Shown in pieces: positions 27,555-35,679 of a stretch of DNA of 64,000 nucleotides. Each line of letters opens with the position of its first letter. The stretch's first letter is position 1. Source of the stretch: Myxococcales bacterium (lineage in GTDB: Bacteria; Myxococcota_A; Polyangia; Polyangiales; Polyangiaceae); the NCBI GenBank assembly GCA_004193285.1, contig SECP01000014.1, positions 62,001-126,000 of the forward strand, in the 5' to 3' direction. The notes beneath the pieces are model-generated. The model did no database searches. It worked only from the letters and a program-made list of their open reading frames with translations, and was not told the DNA's origin. Made by a program: the position numbers and the translations under genes.

Positions 27555-28484
27555 TCAATCGTACCCCAGGACGCGGATCAGCCGCGTGGCGGCTGCGCTC
27601 GCTCCCGGGTCCGCGGCCAGCAGCTCCAGCGGATCTGCGGCCAGCTCTCGGCGAATGTTTCGGGACCGGCCGAACATGGTCAAGAACAAGCGCGAAGTGT
27701 CGTAGCGAAACTCCGGGCTCATCACCATGAGGCCGTTCAAGGTGGACCTGAGGAGCCGGCGCTCCGGCTCCTTCAGGCGCCGTGCCACCTCGGGGTCCGC
27801 GGCGTGGAATAAGCGCGACGCTTGAGCGTTACGCAAGCGATCGACGAGGAAGTTGTTGAACAGAAATGCCAGCAGCACCGCGCGTCCGGTGAAGTCGAAG
27901 CCGTAGCGTTCGAGCAGCTGGCCCACCGCCTTCTTCTTCTGCGTGCGGCGCCGGTAGGAGCTGATCGAAAAGAACCAGCCATGTGGCTGCCCGCGCACCG
28001 CGCAAGCGGCGAAGTATTCGGCGGTCATCGCGAAGGACTCGCCCAGCATCAACTTCACGAGCGCGCGCGGCTCCGAGAGCGCGGCGTGCACTTCCGGCGG
28101 ACGACCGAACAGCGCGCGGTACGCCACTGCGTGGGCGGATTCGTGCAGCAAGTAATTGGGGGCGGGCCGGTTTTGCTGCAGATCCGCCAGGCGAAAGAAG
28201 CCCGGCCGTGACTGCTCCAAATGCTCGAGCGCGGTGAAGCTCGGCCGATACGGGATCTTGCGCGTCTGAAGCAGCGTGTCCAAATGGACGAGCGGGAAGC
28301 CGAAGTACGCGCCCTCGTCTTGCAGAGTGAACCGAAAGCCGGCGGACAGGGCCGCGTCCCGAATGCGGCGCACGTACGGGTTGTTGAGGTACAAAAAGCC
28401 GTCCCCTACGCTGTCCGCGAGGCGGCTTTTTCCGTGGCAGCGGCGCTGCAGCTCGATGAGGTCGCGTAGGTGAATGAGCGGCAT
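27555..28484 (-). CDS. Unknown protein with a gluzincin-like HExxH motif
   Basis: A 309-aa soluble protein with no signal peptide. It holds LLHESAHAVAYR, an HExxH motif with His114, Glu115 and His118, and a downstream LMLGESFAMTAEYF that offers Glu149 or Glu156 as a third zinc ligand. That arrangement is the gluzincin pattern, but the rest matches no peptidase family I know. It lies 79 bp upstream of the copper oxidase gene on the same strand and could share its transcript. Metallopeptidase activity is inference. Confidence 0.65.
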   Translation of the reverse strand: MPLIHLRDLIELQRRCHGKSRLADSVGDGFLYLNNPYVRRIRDAALSAGFRFTLQDEGAYFGFPLVHLDTLLQTRKIPYRPSFTALEHLEQSRPGFFRLADLQQNRPAPNYLLHESAHAVAYRALFGRPPEVHAALSEPRALVKLMLGESFAMTAEYFAACAVRGQPHGWFFSISSYRRRTQKKKAVGQLLERYGFDFTGRAVLLAFLFNNFLVDRLRNAQASRLFHAADPEVARRLKEPERRLLRSTLNGLMVMSPEFRYDTSRLFLTMFGRSRNIRRELAADPLELLAADPGASAAATRLIRVLGYD

Positions 28485-28556
28485 TTAGCGCGCGTGGAGG
28501 CGCGGCGGAAGAGGCGACGATGACGGCCTGGCTCGGGCTAAACCGCGGCTTTTCGA

Positions 28557-29321
28557 CTACTGACGTTCAATCGCCCAGTACAGCTGAGTCGCCGCCACGA
28601 CACCGACCGGCAGCATGAGGGTACCGAAGCAGGGCACCAAGAAGAGGAGCGCGAACGCGACGCCGAACCCGAGCACCACCGAAAGGTGCTTCAGCATGAA
28701 CGCGAAGCGCTCCCGGGCGGGCATGCCGCGCAACGTGAGCGGGTAGTCGAACAGGCCCCAGGCGACCCCCAGCGCGCCCAGGATGAACTTGAGGGGCGTG
28801 GTGAGCGGCGCGACGGGAGGAAAGAAAACCTCCAGCAGGGTGAGCGCGAGCTCGAGCGGCAAGGTGAGGGCCACGCCGAGCAGCATCGACCGCACGCCGC
28901 ACCCCAGCTCCGTCACGAAGCCGAGCGCCGGTCGCTCCGGCGCGCGCAGGTCTGCCTCCGCCACGCCGACGAGGCGTTCCAGCGCAGGCGCGCTGATCAT
29001 GACCGCGACCGGACCAGCAACGCGCCAGCCCAGCCACGCCGCGACCACTACCGCGCCGATGGACGCGGCTTCCGGCACGAGCCGTTGCAACAGCTCGAAG
29101 TGGAGCCACTCCACCCAGGACGCGCTCGAGACGGCGCCCAGCACCCATGGCCGCACGTAGTGCCACGCGAAAACGACGAACAGCACCTCCAGCAAGCCGA
29201 ACAAAGCGGGAGGCACCAGCGACAGGGGCCACGAGCGCGGGGTGCGCAGCAGTAGGCCAAACGCCCCGAACGGCGCGAGAAAGCCCCTCCCGAACCCGAC
29301 CGCCTGGCGCATCTTCTTCAA
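28557..29321 (-). CDS. EI24/CysZ-like membrane protein
   Basis: A 254-aa protein with about five hydrophobic segments and the EI24 pattern: a leader GFGRGFLAPFGAFGLLLRTPRSW, a long central amphipathic region, GLFDYPLTLRGMPARERFAFM, and a hydrophobic LVPCFGTLMLPVGVVAATQLYW near the end. CysZ members of this family move sulfate; others are uncharacterised. It starts within the last bases of purN (ATGA overlap), so it is co-translated with a purine gene rather than the cys genes. Sulfate transport is not implied by context. Confidence 0.8.
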   Translation of the reverse strand: MKKMRQAVGFGRGFLAPFGAFGLLLRTPRSWPLSLVPPALFGLLEVLFVVFAWHYVRPWVLGAVSSASWVEWLHFELLQRLVPEAASIGAVVVAAWLGWRVAGPVAVMISAPALERLVGVAEADLRAPERPALGFVTELGCGVRSMLLGVALTLPLELALTLLEVFFPPVAPLTTPLKFILGALGVAWGLFDYPLTLRGMPARERFAFMLKHLSVVLGFGVAFALLFLVPCFGTLMLPVGVVAATQLYWAIERQ

Positions 29322-29926
29322 TCCCCGAGCCTCAGCTCACCGCGTGCGATTTGGCCGATGACATCGACCACCAGGCGACGCTCTCGCTCTTGTACCCGCG
29401 CGGCTAGAGTTTCCGCGGTGTCCGAGGCGAGCACCGGTACCTTGGCCTGGGCGAGCACGCGGCCGGTGTCGTACTCCGCGTCCACCAAATGGAGGCTCGG
29501 CCCCGACTCGCTTTCCTGCGCAGCCACGACTGCTTCGTGGACCCGCATGCCGTACATGCCGTGCCCGCCGAACTTGGGTAGCAGCGCGGGGTGGGTGTTG
29601 AGGATGCGCCCTCGGTAGCGCTCCAGCACCACCGGCTCGAGCTTCTTCATGTAGCCGGCCAGCATGACCACGTCTACCTCGTACGAGGCGAGCGTGGCCG
29701 CGAGCGCTTGGTCGAGCGCACCGGGCTCCGGGTGGGTCTTGCTCGAGAGGTGCACCGCCGCCGCGCCGGCTTCACGAGCGCGGCGCAGCGCGCCGGAGCC
29801 GCCATTGTTGCTGATCACCAGCACGACGCGGGCGGGGATTTCACCCGCCGCGCAGGCGTCCAAGATCGCCTGCAAGGTCGTGCCTTCACCGGACGCAAGT
29901 ACGGAAACGCGCAGCAGGCTCGTCAC
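29318..29926 (-). CDS. purN: Phosphoribosylglycinamide formyltransferase
   Basis: A 202-aa PurN (GART), third step of purine synthesis: transfer of formyl from 10-formyl-THF to GAR. Landmarks are VLASGEGTTLQAILDA (substrate phosphate loop), VMLAGYMKKL, ILNTHPALLPKFGGHGMYG (catalytic Asn and His) and VDAEYDTG (catalytic Asp). The length is normal. It follows a 188-aa unknown gene by 15 bp and overlaps the EI24 gene by 4 bp. Confidence 0.96.
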   Translation of the reverse strand: MTSLLRVSVLASGEGTTLQAILDACAAGEIPARVVLVISNNGGSGALRRAREAGAAAVHLSSKTHPEPGALDQALAATLASYEVDVVMLAGYMKKLEPVVLERYRGRILNTHPALLPKFGGHGMYGMRVHEAVVAAQESESGPSLHLVDAEYDTGRVLAQAKVPVLASDTAETLAARVQERERRLVVDVIGQIARGELRLGD

Positions 29927-29941
29927 GCCCCTGCGTATAGC

Positions 29942-30508
29942 TCACGAACCGGCTCGAAAGAACTCGGCCCCGCCGCTACGCAAGATCGTGGGCGCATTTT
30001 TGGGCTTTCGGCCCAGCGCCTCCACCGCCTCCACGTCCAGGTAAAGACCCGGCCCCCAGCCTTCCACGCCTTGCTCCTCGTCGCCGTGGGTGGCTGCCTC
30101 CGCCAGGAGGGCTCGGCGAAGCGGCTCACTCGGGCGCGAGGCGCGTACCAGCTTGACCGTCCCGCAGTCCACGATGTCCGGCCGGGGATCTTGCTCGTCC
30201 ACCCAGCAGCTCCCATGGGTGAGCATGCCGGCGGTGGCGAAGCCGTGCTCGCTCATGGTCGCCCGCAGCTCGCGTAGCCAGGCGATGAGGTCGCCGTGCT
30301 GCTCGCCGTCCGGTAGCTCGACGTAGAAGGCGTAGCCGAGGTCGATCGCCCGCGTTGCGGTCCCCGGCGCGGTCTCCGTGAGCCGGTCGCGCACGAGCGC
30401 GCTGAAGGTGGCGTAGCGCTCGATGAAGTCCTCCCGCTCGCCTTCGTACTCGTCTTCTTCGATGCTGTAGTACGACACGAGCAGCCCGAACGCGTTCTCG
30501 TCGATCAT
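29942..30508 (-). CDS. Conserved-looking acidic protein, function unknown
   Basis: A 188-aa acidic protein with no signal or membrane segment (MIDENAFGLLVSYYSIEED...). The start at 30508 is the first ATG that gives protein-like sequence; the open frame continues upstream with Arg-rich text that is not convincing. Segments such as DLGYAFYVELPDG and LMTHG/SCWVDEQ give no family match. It is the first gene of a run with purN and the EI24 gene. Confidence 0.6.
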   Translation of the reverse strand: MIDENAFGLLVSYYSIEEDEYEGEREDFIERYATFSALVRDRLTETAPGTATRAIDLGYAFYVELPDGEQHGDLIAWLRELRATMSEHGFATAGMLTHGSCWVDEQDPRPDIVDCGTVKLVRASRPSEPLRRALLAEAATHGDEEQGVEGWGPGLYLDVEAVEALGRKPKNAPTILRSGGAEFFRAGS

Positions 30509-30608
30509 GACCAGGGGCCGGGATTTAGCGCACTTCCGCCCGGCTAGTTCGAGATTTTGACGAGCTGGAGGTCGCGCGGCGCCGCCCAGAGTGGGCCGGC
30601 GGCCGCCT

Positions 30609-30628
30609 CCCCGCCCAGCTGGGCGGGG
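30609..30628. repeat. Palindromic dispersed repeat, copy 1
   Basis: CCCCGCCCAGCTGGGCGGGG is a perfect 20-nt palindrome followed by TCGCCACGAACGGGA. The same design with compensatory changes occurs at 38592-38611, followed by TCGCTACGAACGAGA. Both lie in intergenic DNA upstream or downstream of unrelated genes, like a REP element. Confidence 0.7.
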
Positions 30629-30737
30629 TCGCCACGAACGGGAGCTCGGCCTACCCAACCAGATCGAGACTTCTCGCAAGAAATGCGAGCGGCGTTGCGA
30701 GGCGCGCGCCCGAGCCCCGAGGCTATGCTGCGCGTCG

Positions 30738-31940
30738 ATGTCCCAAGAGCTGCTCCGCCGCGGCGAAAAAGAGCCGATGCAATACCGCCGCTTCGGCAAG
30801 ACCAACCTGGCGCTCAGCGTCATCACCCTCGGGGGAATGCGCTACGAGCACGGCTGGGACTCACCGCGTGACGAGCTTCCCCGCCGTAGCATCGAGCAGT
30901 GCCGGGACATCGTGAAGGCCGCCTTCGACGCGGGCGTCAATCATATCGAGACCGCCCACGGCTACGTGAAGAGCGAGGGGCTCTACGGCAAAGTGTTGAA
31001 TGAGGAGCTGCGGCTACCGCGCGACAGCTACTTCTTGATGACCAAGGGCTCGCCGGAGACGGCGGACGAGATGTACCGGTTGGTGGAAAGCCAGCTGAAG
31101 ACGCTAGGCACTGACTACTTCGACCTTTACGCGTGGCACGGCATCAACACGCCGCGCCGCTACCGAGCCGCGCTCCACCCTGGCGGCCCTGTCGAGGCGC
31201 TCAAGCGGCTGCAGGAGCAGGGCGTCATCCGCCATGTTGGCTTCAGCACCCACGGGTCTTACCAGCTGATCATCGACGCCATCTCGACCGGCCTGTTCGA
31301 CTTCGTCAACCTCCACTATTACTACTTTTGGCAGCGCAACTGGGGCGCCGTGCAGCTCGCAGCCGAGCGCGACATGGGCGTCTTCATCATCTCCCCCAAC
31401 GACAAGGGCGGGCAGCTGTTCGATCCGCCGGAGCTGCTGCGCGAGCTCACCGCGCCGCTCACGCCCATCCAGTACAATGCGCGCTTCTGCCTGCGCTCGC
31501 CGCACGTGCACACCTTGAGCTTCGGTATGACCGAGCTCGCCCACGTGGAGGAGATGCGCGGCGTGCTTCCCGTGTCAGTGCCGCTCGCACCCAGCGAACA
31601 GGCGACGCTGCACCGGCTCGATGCGCGCCTCGCGCTGGATCCCTACGCCGCGTACGACGGCTACGAGCTCGACGACGACCCCTCGGGTATCAATATCCCC
31701 GAGGTATTACGCTTCCGGCGCCTGCTCAAGTGCTACGACATGCTGACGTTCGGCCGCTACCGCTACAACATGGCAAGGCCGGGTGACGAGTGGTTTGCCG
31801 GCGAATTCGCGACGGATGAGAACCTGGACAAGGTGCGTTACGATCGCGCGCCCCCCAGCATCCCGCTCCGCCGCATGCTGGCCGAGACGCACGACGCGCT
31901 CTTCACCGGTACGTCTGCGCGCCGGCCCGCCTCAAAGTGA
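30738..31940 (+). CDS. Aldo/keto reductase
   Basis: A 400-aa cytoplasmic AKR. QYRRFGKTNLALSVITLGGMRY is the typical barrel start, IETAHGYVKSEG carries the Asp-position substitute and catalytic Tyr, LMTKGSP the Lys, YAWHGIN the His. The C-terminus beyond about 290 is unusually long for an AKR and lacks the four-cysteine ferredoxin motif seen in many large AKRs. Start ATG 30738 (MSQELLRRGEK); an ATG at 30777 is an alternative. Substrate unknown. Confidence 0.87.
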   Translation: MSQELLRRGEKEPMQYRRFGKTNLALSVITLGGMRYEHGWDSPRDELPRRSIEQCRDIVKAAFDAGVNHIETAHGYVKSEGLYGKVLNEELRLPRDSYFLMTKGSPETADEMYRLVESQLKTLGTDYFDLYAWHGINTPRRYRAALHPGGPVEALKRLQEQGVIRHVGFSTHGSYQLIIDAISTGLFDFVNLHYYYFWQRNWGAVQLAAERDMGVFIISPNDKGGQLFDPPELLRELTAPLTPIQYNARFCLRSPHVHTLSFGMTELAHVEEMRGVLPVSVPLAPSEQATLHRLDARLALDPYAAYDGYELDDDPSGINIPEVLRFRRLLKCYDMLTFGRYRYNMARPGDEWFAGEFATDENLDKVRYDRAPPSIPLRRMLAETHDALFTGTSARRPASK

Positions 31941-32032
31941 GACCGCTTTTTTTCGCCTGAACCGAGGCTTTGCGATGCGGGTCTAATCGCGGCGCGCGCG
32001 CGACCGTTCAGACTCGCATCGCCCATTTTCCG

Positions 32033-33181
32033 ATGGAGAGCCCTCCCCAGAGCTTGAACAAGTCGCTTCCTCCCTCCGTGCATCCGCACGAGTTCGCGGC
32101 GGACGAGACGGACAGCGGCGTCTTTCAGCTGAACGATTCCTCCGTTTTGCTGCTACTCACGCCGGGGCCGGACGTGGCGCCGTTGGCGGCCGCGATGGCG
32201 GAGGAGGGCTTCACCGCGGTGCCGGTGAGCGATTTGCCGGCGGCCGAGGCCTCTGGCTACGTGCCGCGCCTGGCGGTCCTGGACAGCGCGTCGCCCGGCG
32301 CCTTGGACTTTCTGCGTCGCATCAACGCACACGGCACCACCTTGCAGGCGATCGTTACCCTGGCGCCCGGTGAGCGTGAGAGCGCGGCCATCGCCGCAGG
32401 CGCTCAGCTCACCTTGCAGCGCCCGCTCAGCGCACAAGACGTGGTCCTCTGCCTGCAGCGCCTGCGCGCCCAGCACGAGCTGGTCACGCGAACGCGCGAC
32501 GTGTTCGATAGCGAACGCCCGAGCGTGCCGCCGCCCCTCATCGAGAGCGTGCTCGCGACCATCGGCCACGAGATCCGTAACCCGCTCGCGGCCGCGCTCG
32601 CCAACGTGGAGTGCCTGCGGGAGGGCATCGAGCACCCGCAAAGCGACGAAGATCGCAAGGGGACCATCGACGACACGGTGCTCGCCTTGCGGCGCATTCA
32701 AGACGTGATGACGGCGGTGTCTTCGCTCGTGAAGGGCACTCCTCCCGTGCTGGAGAAAGTGGACCTGTGGAGCGTCGCCGAGCGCGCGGTCGCTTCCGTT
32801 CGGCCGCACGAAACCCGCATAGAAATCGCGGGCGAGCGCTCCATTCGGGGCTGGGGAAACGCCGCGCTCTTGGAGCAAGTCGTCGCCAACCTCGTGCAGA
32901 ACGCGCTGGACGCGACGCTGGGTATGGACAAGCGGCACGTGCTCGTTCGGGTCTACGCTGCGTCCGGTGAAGCGCGCATCTCCGTGCGCGATAACGGGCC
33001 GGGCGTCCCGGCGGCGCTTCGTCAGCGCATCTTCGAGCCGTTCTTCACGACCAAAGGAGAACGCGGTACCGGCCTCGGGCTGGTGCTCGTTCGGCACGCC
33101 GTCTCGCGGATGGGCGGAACGCTCACGCTGGGTCCGAGCGAGCGCGGCGCCGTGTTTCGAGTCCGACTGCGTTCGATCTGA
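32033..33181 (+). CDS. Histidine kinase with pseudo-receiver N-terminus
   Basis: A 382-aa soluble kinase. Residues about 35-150 have a receiver-like fold (SSVLLLLTPGPDV, LAVLDSASPGALDFL) with the central Asp but without the N-terminal acidic pair needed for Mg binding. The HisKA helix follows with IGHEIRNPLAAALANVE (phospho-His), then the HATPase domain: VANLVQNALDAT (N box), VRDNGPGVP (G1) and GTGLGLVLV (G2). No sensor or membrane segment. No response regulator adjoins it, so the partner is elsewhere. Start at ATG 32033; upstream sequence is not protein-like. Confidence 0.9.
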   Translation: MESPPQSLNKSLPPSVHPHEFAADETDSGVFQLNDSSVLLLLTPGPDVAPLAAAMAEEGFTAVPVSDLPAAEASGYVPRLAVLDSASPGALDFLRRINAHGTTLQAIVTLAPGERESAAIAAGAQLTLQRPLSAQDVVLCLQRLRAQHELVTRTRDVFDSERPSVPPPLIESVLATIGHEIRNPLAAALANVECLREGIEHPQSDEDRKGTIDDTVLALRRIQDVMTAVSSLVKGTPPVLEKVDLWSVAERAVASVRPHETRIEIAGERSIRGWGNAALLEQVVANLVQNALDATLGMDKRHVLVRVYAASGEARISVRDNGPGVPAALRQRIFEPFFTTKGERGTGLGLVLVRHAVSRMGGTLTLGPSERGAVFRVRLRSI

Positions 33182-33348
33182 GCGGTCGCGACTTGCGCGG
33201 CGGTCGGGCTGACGAAGGGGACGAGCAATGTCCGCTCGAGGCAGCTTGCCTCTCACTCGAAGCGCGCGGCGACGCTTACGTTCGGTGATGCGAGCGATGG
33301 CGGCGCGCTGGTTGGCGGCGCGTCGCGTGCTCGCAAAAGGAGAACGAG

Positions 33349-35439
33349 ATGCGCGCTATGAATCGAGCCTGGTCGCTGTTGCTCGCCGCCGGCATGAGTG
33401 CTTGCGGCTGGCCGGATGGGCATTCGGGGGAAGAGGACCTGGGTGAGGTCACTCAAAATTTGAGCGGTACGGTGCTGTTCGTGACCGCCAGCACTACCCT
33501 CAACGCGGCGGATACCGCTGTCAGAAATCGGCTGCAAACTCTCGGTTTTACCGTGCAGGTAAAGGCCGCGGCCAGCGCCGTGACCGCCGACGCGGCCGGT
33601 AAGGCGCTCGTCGTCGTGTCATCTACCGTGGCTTCGGCGGACGTGGGCAGCAAGTTCAAGAGCGTGGCCACGCCCGTGCTCACGTGGGAGAGCGCGATTT
33701 ACGACGACATGGCGCTCGTGCCCAGCGGCGCCACCAACTTGGGCACCCAAACCACGCAGACCAGCGTGACGATCGCGGCGCCTTCGCACCCCATGGCGGC
33801 AGGGCTCACCGGCACGCCGGCGGTCGCCACGAGTAGTACTTTCAGCTGGGGCAAGCCATCCGCCAGCGCGGTCAAGGTCGCAACGCTCCCCTCGGACGCG
33901 ACGAAGACGCTCATCTTCGGCTTCGAATCCGGCTCCGCGTTGAGTGACGGCACGACTGCGCCCGCGCGGCGTGTCGGCCTGTTCTTGGAGGACAACACCG
34001 CCGCGAGCTTGAACGCCAACGGTTGGAACTTGTTCAACCAAGCCGTCACCTGGGCCGTGACCGCGCCCGCCACCACCAGCAACGTGCGCCTCACCGTCAG
34101 CAGCGTGGACGACTTCGTGTACGTGTGGGTCAACGGCATGCGTCGCAAAGTTTACGGAGTCGGGCAAAATTCGACGGATCTGGACGTTTCGAGCTGGTTT
34201 GCGAGCGGCTCCAACTCGGTGCGCATCCAGGCCGTCAACACTGGTGGCCCGGCTTCCTACTCGGTCCAGCTGAAGGTGAACGGCGCCACCGTCATCAACG
34301 AGAGCTGCTTCGCGGAGCCGTGCAGCGCGCTACCCGCAGGCTCAGGCATCGTGCTGGACAAGAGCTTCACGGTGAATACCGTCGGCCTCGCGCGGCAGAC
34401 CGTGAACGTGACGGGCATCAGCGGCGGCAAGCTGTATTTGGATGACCAGTACACGGGGCTCACGGTGCCAACCACGCTGTCACTCCCGCAGGGCAGCTAC
34501 ACGTTGGGGCTCGGCGTGAGCACCGCGTCCTCCAACGGCTCGTACTACGAGCGCGCGCTCACGGTTGGCGGCAGCGCCGCGTCGATCAACGTGAGCCAGA
34601 ACGCGCCCTTGAACCAACCGAACCACACCAAGGTCGCCATCTTGCCGATCCGTACCGCGATCCACGGGCCAGGCGGCTTCGACAACACCGGCGTCCTCCA
34701 AGACTGGGAGATTCCGTACATGCAGGGCCAAACCGTCGCGGCGCGGGACATGCTCCTGGAGCCGTACAGCTACAACCTGACGACGTGGGACGTCGATCTG
34801 CTGCCGACGGTGGAGACCACGCCCCTTCGGCGCCCCGGCAACTCGGAGAGCGCGCCCGATACTGACCTGTTCCTGTCGGAGGCGGGCCTCACGAGCCTCA
34901 AGAACAACTACGACCAGATCATCTTCTTCTATTCGAAGTTCAAGCAAGACGGCACCGCGGTCGCGAACGCGCCGTGCTGCTTCTGGGCGTGGGGCCAGGC
35001 CATCAGCTTCATGGATCACATGGCTCGCGGCTCTTGGGCGACCGACTACCCGAACCTGTTTCTACTGCATGAATCCCTCCACGATTACGAGTCGTACCAG
35101 ATTGGCCCGCTCCACAAGTACAACGGGATCGACGGCACACACGGTGCGGGAGCTCATGGCTACGTCTTCGGTGAAGACGGCGAGGAGGACTTCTTGAAGT
35201 ACTACCGCTTCTTCATCCGCGGCCAAGTAGCCGAGCTCAAGAACATGCGCAGCGGGACGACTTGGCCGTCGCCCGCGCCCGCCAGCGGCGACCTCTTCGT
35301 CGGCGTGTTCGACGTCATGCGGCGAGACGTGAACTGGCTGGCCCCGAGCTTCGCTGGAGCGAAGCTGAGCGCGGCTAGCTCGCCGGCGCCGCAGAAGATT
35401 GGCTGCGCATTGCCAGCGCCGCCGCTGCCGAAGCAGTAA
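33349..35439 (+). CDS. Secreted zincin-like protein with HExxH
   Basis: A 696-aa exported protein with a lipoprotein-type signal (MNRAWSLLLAAGMSACG). Residues about 45-240 resemble a ThuA-like fold (VLFVTASTTLNAADTAVRNRL, then PSHPMAAGLTGTP). A central region of beta-rich repeats (about 245-420) looks like carbohydrate- or matrix-binding modules. The C-terminal domain has LLHESLHDYES with His574, Glu575 and His578, a zinc-peptidase motif, followed by HKYNGIDGTHGAGAHGY. AAAAGGAG precedes the ATG. An extracellular metalloprotease or peptidoglycan/glycan hydrolase is inferred. A strong terminator follows. Confidence 0.75.
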   Translation: MRAMNRAWSLLLAAGMSACGWPDGHSGEEDLGEVTQNLSGTVLFVTASTTLNAADTAVRNRLQTLGFTVQVKAAASAVTADAAGKALVVVSSTVASADVGSKFKSVATPVLTWESAIYDDMALVPSGATNLGTQTTQTSVTIAAPSHPMAAGLTGTPAVATSSTFSWGKPSASAVKVATLPSDATKTLIFGFESGSALSDGTTAPARRVGLFLEDNTAASLNANGWNLFNQAVTWAVTAPATTSNVRLTVSSVDDFVYVWVNGMRRKVYGVGQNSTDLDVSSWFASGSNSVRIQAVNTGGPASYSVQLKVNGATVINESCFAEPCSALPAGSGIVLDKSFTVNTVGLARQTVNVTGISGGKLYLDDQYTGLTVPTTLSLPQGSYTLGLGVSTASSNGSYYERALTVGGSAASINVSQNAPLNQPNHTKVAILPIRTAIHGPGGFDNTGVLQDWEIPYMQGQTVAARDMLLEPYSYNLTTWDVDLLPTVETTPLRRPGNSESAPDTDLFLSEAGLTSLKNNYDQIIFFYSKFKQDGTAVANAPCCFWAWGQAISFMDHMARGSWATDYPNLFLLHESLHDYESYQIGPLHKYNGIDGTHGAGAHGYVFGEDGEEDFLKYYRFFIRGQVAELKNMRSGTTWPSPAPASGDLFVGVFDVMRRDVNWLAPSFAGAKLSAASSPAPQKIGCALPAPPLPKQ

Positions 35440-35451
35440 CGTCGTAGAGTG

Positions 35452-35488
35452 AAGAGCCTCCTCGTTGCACCACGGGGAGGCTCTTTTT
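35452..35488 (+). terminator. Intrinsic terminator of the zincin-like gene
   Basis: A perfect 10-bp stem, AAGAGCCTCC (35452-35461) with GGAGGCTCTT (35476-35485), has a 14-nt loop and runs into TTTTT. This is a classical Rho-independent terminator 12 bp after the stop codon. Confidence 0.9.
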
Positions 35489-35679
35489 GCGTTACCGCCC
35501 GTGTGCGGTGCCTGGCTGCATAGGACGATCTTCCTAAGCCGATCTGCGCATGAACGTTAACTGCGAGGCCCCGCGGGCGCATCGCTAGTGGCAGCACGAG
35601 CAACCGTACGTGCGAGTCGGGAGCAAGTGAGTGTGCTGCTTGCCAGCCGCCTCGCGCCTCGCGTACCTTGGCGAGCAAC

